DNA of 64,000 nucleotides from Pycnopodia helianthoides (Eukaryota; Echinodermata; Asteroidea; Forcipulatida; Asteriidae), in NCBI GenBank assembly GCA_032158295.1, contig CM063252.1, forward strand, positions 20,356,036-20,420,035, given 5' to 3'. Shown in pieces: positions 58,744 to 64,000 of the stretch. Numbering within the stretch: position 1 is the stretch's first letter; every line of letters starts with the position of its first letter. Position numbers and translations under genes: made by a program. A model generated the notes under the pieces. The model made no database searches, was not told where the DNA came from, and worked only from the letters and a program-made list of their open reading frames with translations.

Positions 58744-60642
58744 ACTTTCTTGATATTAAACTTGTCAAAATTTACTTCAATCTGCTTATCAAATCACATC
58801 GGTCAAATCATATTAAGCATTACACAATGGCATTTTAGTAATCCTTCTCAGAAATAGAAAAGAGTCGCAAATGTTGGAACGGTGATGTGACTTAGTGTAT
58901 AAACAGTGAGTTGATTTGCCTAACGTAATTCAACCAATTCAAACTCACTCAAAATATGAATTGTAATTACAATGCATTTCATGAACAGAAAAGATTTATC
59001 TGCTAGAGAAATGACATATACACAGTAATGCCTGCTTTACCCGCACTGTAAATTTCCAAGTGTTAATCTCAGCTAGATGTTTTGATCATTCTGAGTTTGG
59101 AAAACGGCACACACAGTCACACGCTGAAGCTGAGTGTTATGTCAAGGCATTTCAGGGCCACGTCACAAACCAATTTAGTTCAAATGTATTAAGTCTCGTG
59201 GCAAGTAACCCAATACAAATAAAAAGGTTGAGGACTTGCTGTTTTAGAAAACAAAGAGGATCTCACTGTGTCTCTGTTATTAACTCAAGCCAACCATTCT
59301 GGCTACACAGGATCATGATACCTCCTGAAATCAATCTTCACAGATATTAGATATTTATGACATAAACCAGCATCGATTCATCGATCCTGTATCGTGAATC
59401 AATCATACAATCAATCAGTAATGGATCAATTTAGTAAATATTGTGTGTAAAAACACACCGATATCCAGGCCAAGGCTTTAATTAAAAAAAGTATCAATGA
59501 TTGACAAAAACAATTAATTGTGTTTTTATGAATGGTTAATGTTGCCATACCTACTTTTACAATACATAGTCCAAGCCACAGTAAATTACACATGCCTTTA
59601 TCGTATACTCAACATAACAGTAATCACGTAATACAAAAATCAGCATAATTAATATTTTGATTGTATCAATACACTATGCACATGACCCGATCCATTGCAG
59701 TATTGTTTAGCCCGCGGCATTCCATCACTCAATAACTCTCGTCATTGAAATCTCGTCTTGGGGGAAATTGGACAAACAATGAGCATGGTGAGATTTCGTT
59801 TGATTAGTCGAGCGATATGCGAACTTGGTATCATAACATGGCGTGCACAAACACTGTTCTAATTTGCATAGAAATGACATTTTATGTATGGTGACACGTC
59901 TGTTGTGACCTATTATAACTCGGCTAGATGTATTTACACGAAACTGTTTTTGTCATAATATAATGTTTCAACATAACCCTAGATGGAACATGTTCGAGCA
60001 TGTTTGCTGAAGACTGATTTATTGCAATAGAATTCATGAACTGCAAAGTCAAAACAGAACGCGAAATTGAAGAAATGCAAATGAACTCATTTATATTGCC
60101 GCAACTGCTGATATCTTGGCACTCAGAGAAAAAAAAAGCGTGCAGCGTGTTCTACATGCCGAACGTCATATATTGTGTAAATAGATATAAGGCCAATTTA
60201 CGACCGTGAATATTACATTCTATTTGGACGAAGTTTCTATTCTAACATGATTTAATATCAGGCGAGATAATTTATAAACTATTTGACTTTCATTTTGATA
60301 TTTCCTATTATAGCCTGCATGCATCCATCGTGGCTGTAAGCCATTTAATATATTGGGATATATCAAAGATGATTAACCTTTTCAAATAGTTTAATTTGTT
60401 TAATGAACGAGTGTACCATGGGAAATATGTATAGTCTCACCAGAGCCAGAACACAATTAAAGGCTGCATGTGTCTCTTTTCAAAAACGAGTGCAACATAA
60501 ATGTGTTTTTAAGAAATATCTTATGCTTCACCACAACATACCGAAGTACGGTCAATATTAAAGCAGTGAATCTTCATTCTTAGTTCGCTTAAAATGTGAG
60601 GTTTAGTAAGAGTTCAAGAGGAACAAAACCCATACAAGTTTC

Positions 60643-60771
60643 GTTTGTTGTTTTGTTTGTTTGTTTGTTTGTTTGTTGTTTGTTTGTTTGTTTGTTTGTT
60701 TGTTTGTTTGTTGTTGCTGTGTTTTGGGGTTGTTGTTGTTGTTGTTTTTTGTGTGTGTGTGTGGGGGGGGT
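60643..60771. repeat. Compound simple repeat: (GTTT)n, (GTT)n, (GT)n, G run
   Basis: GTTT units run from 60643 to about 60712, broken once, followed by GTT repeats (60728-60748), GT repeats (60750-60763) and a run of G. The frames crossing it translate only the repeat. It is a likely length-variable microsatellite. Confidence 0.95.
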
Positions 60772-63700
60772 AAAGATATGGTATTTGTTTTGTTCTGGGT
60801 TTGTTTTAATGGGTATCGACTTTTGCATACAATGGATGTTTGTTGAAGCGTTTTCTGACGTATAACAAAACATGTCTTGTTGACATTTCTATCGGTATTT
60901 TGTCAACGCATTTATGCCCTGCATGATGCTAGCTCACATCTTGACTATTTTGACATCAGTTATTATTAAGGCATGGTCAGCGTTGGATTTAATCCCAATC
61001 GACGCTATTGCATATGACCCTTTCGCAGCCGTAACTACGGTGGCCCAGACCTGATTCCGCCGCTAATTTTATTATCATCTTTGATTCGGAATCTATCACA
61101 GTTGCCCAAGGTTATTATTATATTCATTTTGACTCTTTTTTGCCGAGCGCGCCCCGACCTTCCATCATCGCTTCATGTTCCCCGTTCACATTATTTCCCC
61201 CTCCGCTCTGCCTAATTCTTTGAGAATGCCATTTATAACAATCTCCCGCCCGTCGTCGTTTAAAGGAGTACGCAGCGTTTGTTTTATTCATGGTAACTAC
61301 ACGGAAAGGTCATCACTTTAAAAAATAAAGAAATTATGGCACTGGCGCCTTGTGCAGTTATTGTTTAAAATGACATGACTTTTCAATCAACCTGTTGTTA
61401 TAGATCATGAATCTAAACAACAAACACGCTGCAGTAAACAGTGCGCATCACACGCGTTTATGTCTCATCCCACTTAAAATAACATCAATGGATACTTATA
61501 ATCAGGTTACACAATGAGTACCAAGCTACAGTCTTTTGTTTTACTTCCAGCCTCGATTTCAATATTTGAACACACCCAGGGTACAGTTAATTTTGAAACA
61601 AACCGTTCTGATGTGTGTCATGGTGTACAGGACTTGACATGAAATGGACACAACTTTAAGATAGACCTTTGGCCTAATGTTCGTTTTCTGCTCTATAATC
61701 CAGTGGGTTGTCAAACATGACTTGTAAGAGATCCTCAATAGACCAAGTAACCTTTTAGCAGTTGGAAGTATAAGATAGGACACTTGAGCAACACTCAAGT
61801 CTCGCCACACACAACTCCGTCGTTCACGGTTAATATTGCTTGCGAATTTATCTCGAAGGGCAGGGTTTAGACGGCCGCCTCAAGCCTGATGGCAATTTCA
61901 AGGTTCAAATGTGAAATCACTTGATGATGTGCAAGGAGTTTGACAGGCGAGATTATTAACAATCGGTCACTGTTGTCATTGGGAGATACCTAGTTTCCAT
62001 CCACTTCAGGGATATTTCTAATTTTGAGCTGCATGGCAATAAAAGGCTGTGGCTAAAAAGGGATATTAAGTAATGCATACAAATGTCTATACGTACACAT
62101 TTTAAAGACGTTTTCGCAGGATTGTTCTTTTCAAATGATTTGGATTATAAATATTAAAGAGACCACTCAAAATGAGTTTAAATTATGCATAAAAAGATAC
62201 GAGAGGTGAATGCGCATGTGTGGTTTGATCTAAGCGTTATATATAATTTCCCCTAGGATTTAGCAGTAAAACTACCATTTCATAATCACCACCTAGCATG
62301 CCATGAGGTATGAACTGCCATCTTTTGCTCGGCTCCGTCCATGATTATAGCCAGCTTAGCCCAAATTGCAAAGCTGGGTTTTAAAAGAAGTTCGTCGTCT
62401 TCCTTGAAATTGATCTTCTTCCTGCCTGTTTCGTCTATATTAAAAACATATCTTATCTTTCAGCGGCAAGGGTATCAGAACCTGTTACCGCGGCTTATGT
62501 CCCTCTGCTTTGAAAACACTCATGGCTAGACTGTAACTCAACACTCAAGCAACATTAAAACCCTGTCTCTCATAGAGCTTCTTCATGTTTCACGGCTTAA
62601 GGGACCCGAACTCTCTCCCTGTCTTCACAATAACAGGTTTGGGCTCTTGTATTATAGGCCTAGTGACTATTAGTTTCAGCTCTCAGGAAACGAGATGAGA
62701 CTCCGCTTTAATTTCCTGGGCAGGGGACACTCTCTACTGTAGTTGTGGTAATGACACAACCGCTGGGCAATATTAACACTGGGGCCAGAAATAACCGGTT
62801 ATTACATCGCACGGTTCATAAATTATTGTAGAGAAAGTCATCGCTGAAGTGTGAGTCGGTCCAAGTGAAAGAGATCTACAAATTTGGGGCCTTTTCTGTA
62901 GGCGGACATCGGGAAGGTGGGTTTTCTAATGTGCATATACTATCGAAACAATTATTTTCCATTCGGGTATGATTTAATTCGGGTAACGTCATTTCTGAGG
63001 TTAACAGGTTGCTTTCAACTGGAGGCTCGCAATCCTTCCAGTCGCGTTGTTTACTGTTCCATCATACTGTTTACTCAATGTGTCCCATTTTACTTCACGA
63101 TTGGTATGATTGCAGAAGTCATATCAAATATTGAACTGACCGAATTTGTGTTGGCTGGAAGGTCATATTTGACACATAATTTTTTAATACGCGATCATTT
63201 CACAAAAAAGACAGCGTGTTGGCTCTCTTTAAAGACGTAAAAAAAACTAAATGATGTGTTTTCTTGTGGAAACAAGTCTTTTAGGGAAATCGGTAAACGA
63301 TTCTCCCTCCCCGCCCTACCTCACACCGCCAAAACCCCGAGTCAACATCAGGTACATACAGATTGATGTTACAGTGCCTATTAATGGTCACCTAATGTGA
63401 TATCACATCTTATGTTTTTTTTTCTTAGAATGGTTCTGTCATGCTCTTGCAAAAATGTGATTATGTTTATTAATAATAATATGCGTGAGGTGACCGTTTC
63501 GTACATAGCCTATTGGATATTGGGTTCAGGCTGAGCCATTGATATTACCCATAGCAAGGGTTGACGTGTTTATGGCGTGAGGGCAAGGGCAAAGACGGAC
63601 CATTGGCTCAAATTCAATTACAACCAGCCAAATATAATGATTAACATGTACACTTAAAGGTCACGCTATACCTTCATTTACTTTTAAGTAATAATAATAA

Positions 63701-64000
63701 TACGCAGACATGGGAAATTATGTATACAAAACAATGGTCACTTTAACAACCAATTTGGTTGATTGACTCCAACCAACTGACTCCAATGCTATTTACAAGC
63801 GGTTAAGAGACAACTTATGTGCAGTACTACAGATGATTCAGATGTAGTTAAATGGGGACCTTCCCTTTGCTGTGTTAATCGATCAGAAAGCAAACATCAG
63901 TATGCAGTGTTTTACACCGTTGAAAGGTCAACAGTGTACTTTTAAGGAAAGGGGAAATATGTCCACAGTAAATCGATTGAACTTGAATAGTGTTGGTTTA

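Larger units (their letters stand above)
57506..64000. other. Presumed intron of the cysteine-rich gene, or intergenic
   Basis: No further cysteine-rich exon, known domain or RNA gene was recognised on either strand. Given the donor at 57506, the next exon should lie beyond a long intron, possibly outside the window. Contents seen: a simple-repeat block (60643-60771) and a 16-base palindrome (58728-58743). Confidence 0.4.

Noticed and set aside
60589..60873. Frames with Thr-Asn-Lys-Gln or Val-Cys-Leu-Phe repeats
   Set aside because: They translate the GTTT/GTT microsatellite on each strand.

Overview
The window is metazoan nuclear DNA. It is AT-rich, its genes are split by GT-AG introns, and it is littered with short inverted-repeat transposons and tRNA-headed SINEs. 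The proteins look like deuterostome orthologues. Several of the interspersed repeats, such as the element whose ends read CAATTTCATAG.GCTGCTTAA, are of a style I associate with echinoderms. My best guess is a marine invertebrate deuterostome, probably an echinoderm; this is inference, not proof.

Layout. 1-11.9 kb: upstream region and long first intron of a tailless/TLX-type nuclear receptor, with a tentative first exon near 5.8 kb. 11.98-15.29 kb (+): NR2E1 DNA-binding and ligand-binding domain exons. 17.66-24.70 kb (-): AFG1L, a mitochondrial AAA ATPase, with 11 exons. 26.45-28.51 kb (+): SNX3, a PX-domain sorting nexin, 4 exons. 33.68-37.83 kb (-): PPIL6, a cyclophilin-like protein, 8 exons. 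39.94-42.41 kb (+): CRYL1, lambda-crystallin / L-gulonate 3-dehydrogenase, 7 exons. 42.4-57.1 kb: gene-poor. 57.29-57.51 kb (+): first coding exon of a secreted or membrane cysteine-rich protein, probably of the TNF-receptor superfamily. The remaining 6.5 kb shows no further exon that I can recognise.

The genes do not form a pathway. What joins them is old linkage: from memory, NR2E1, SNX3, AFG1L and PPIL6 all lie on human 6q21. Here AFG1L and SNX3 are head-to-head as in human, but the pair is flipped relative to NR2E1.

Several coding exons carry single-base length errors in short runs of one base: the NR2E1 zinc-finger exon, CRYL1 exon 3, AFG1L exon 1, and possibly NR2E1 exon 1. All other exons are intact. 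Residual assembly indels are the simplest reading, but they will truncate automatic gene models. No RNA genes, CRISPR arrays, viral genes or prokaryotic features were recognised. I did not find a convincingly new biological system. The strongest leads are the conserved gene block, an open in-frame NR2E1 intron, a GC-AG intron in PPIL6, the 89-bp minisatellite, the SINE and MITE families, and the unplaced cysteine-rich receptor-like gene.
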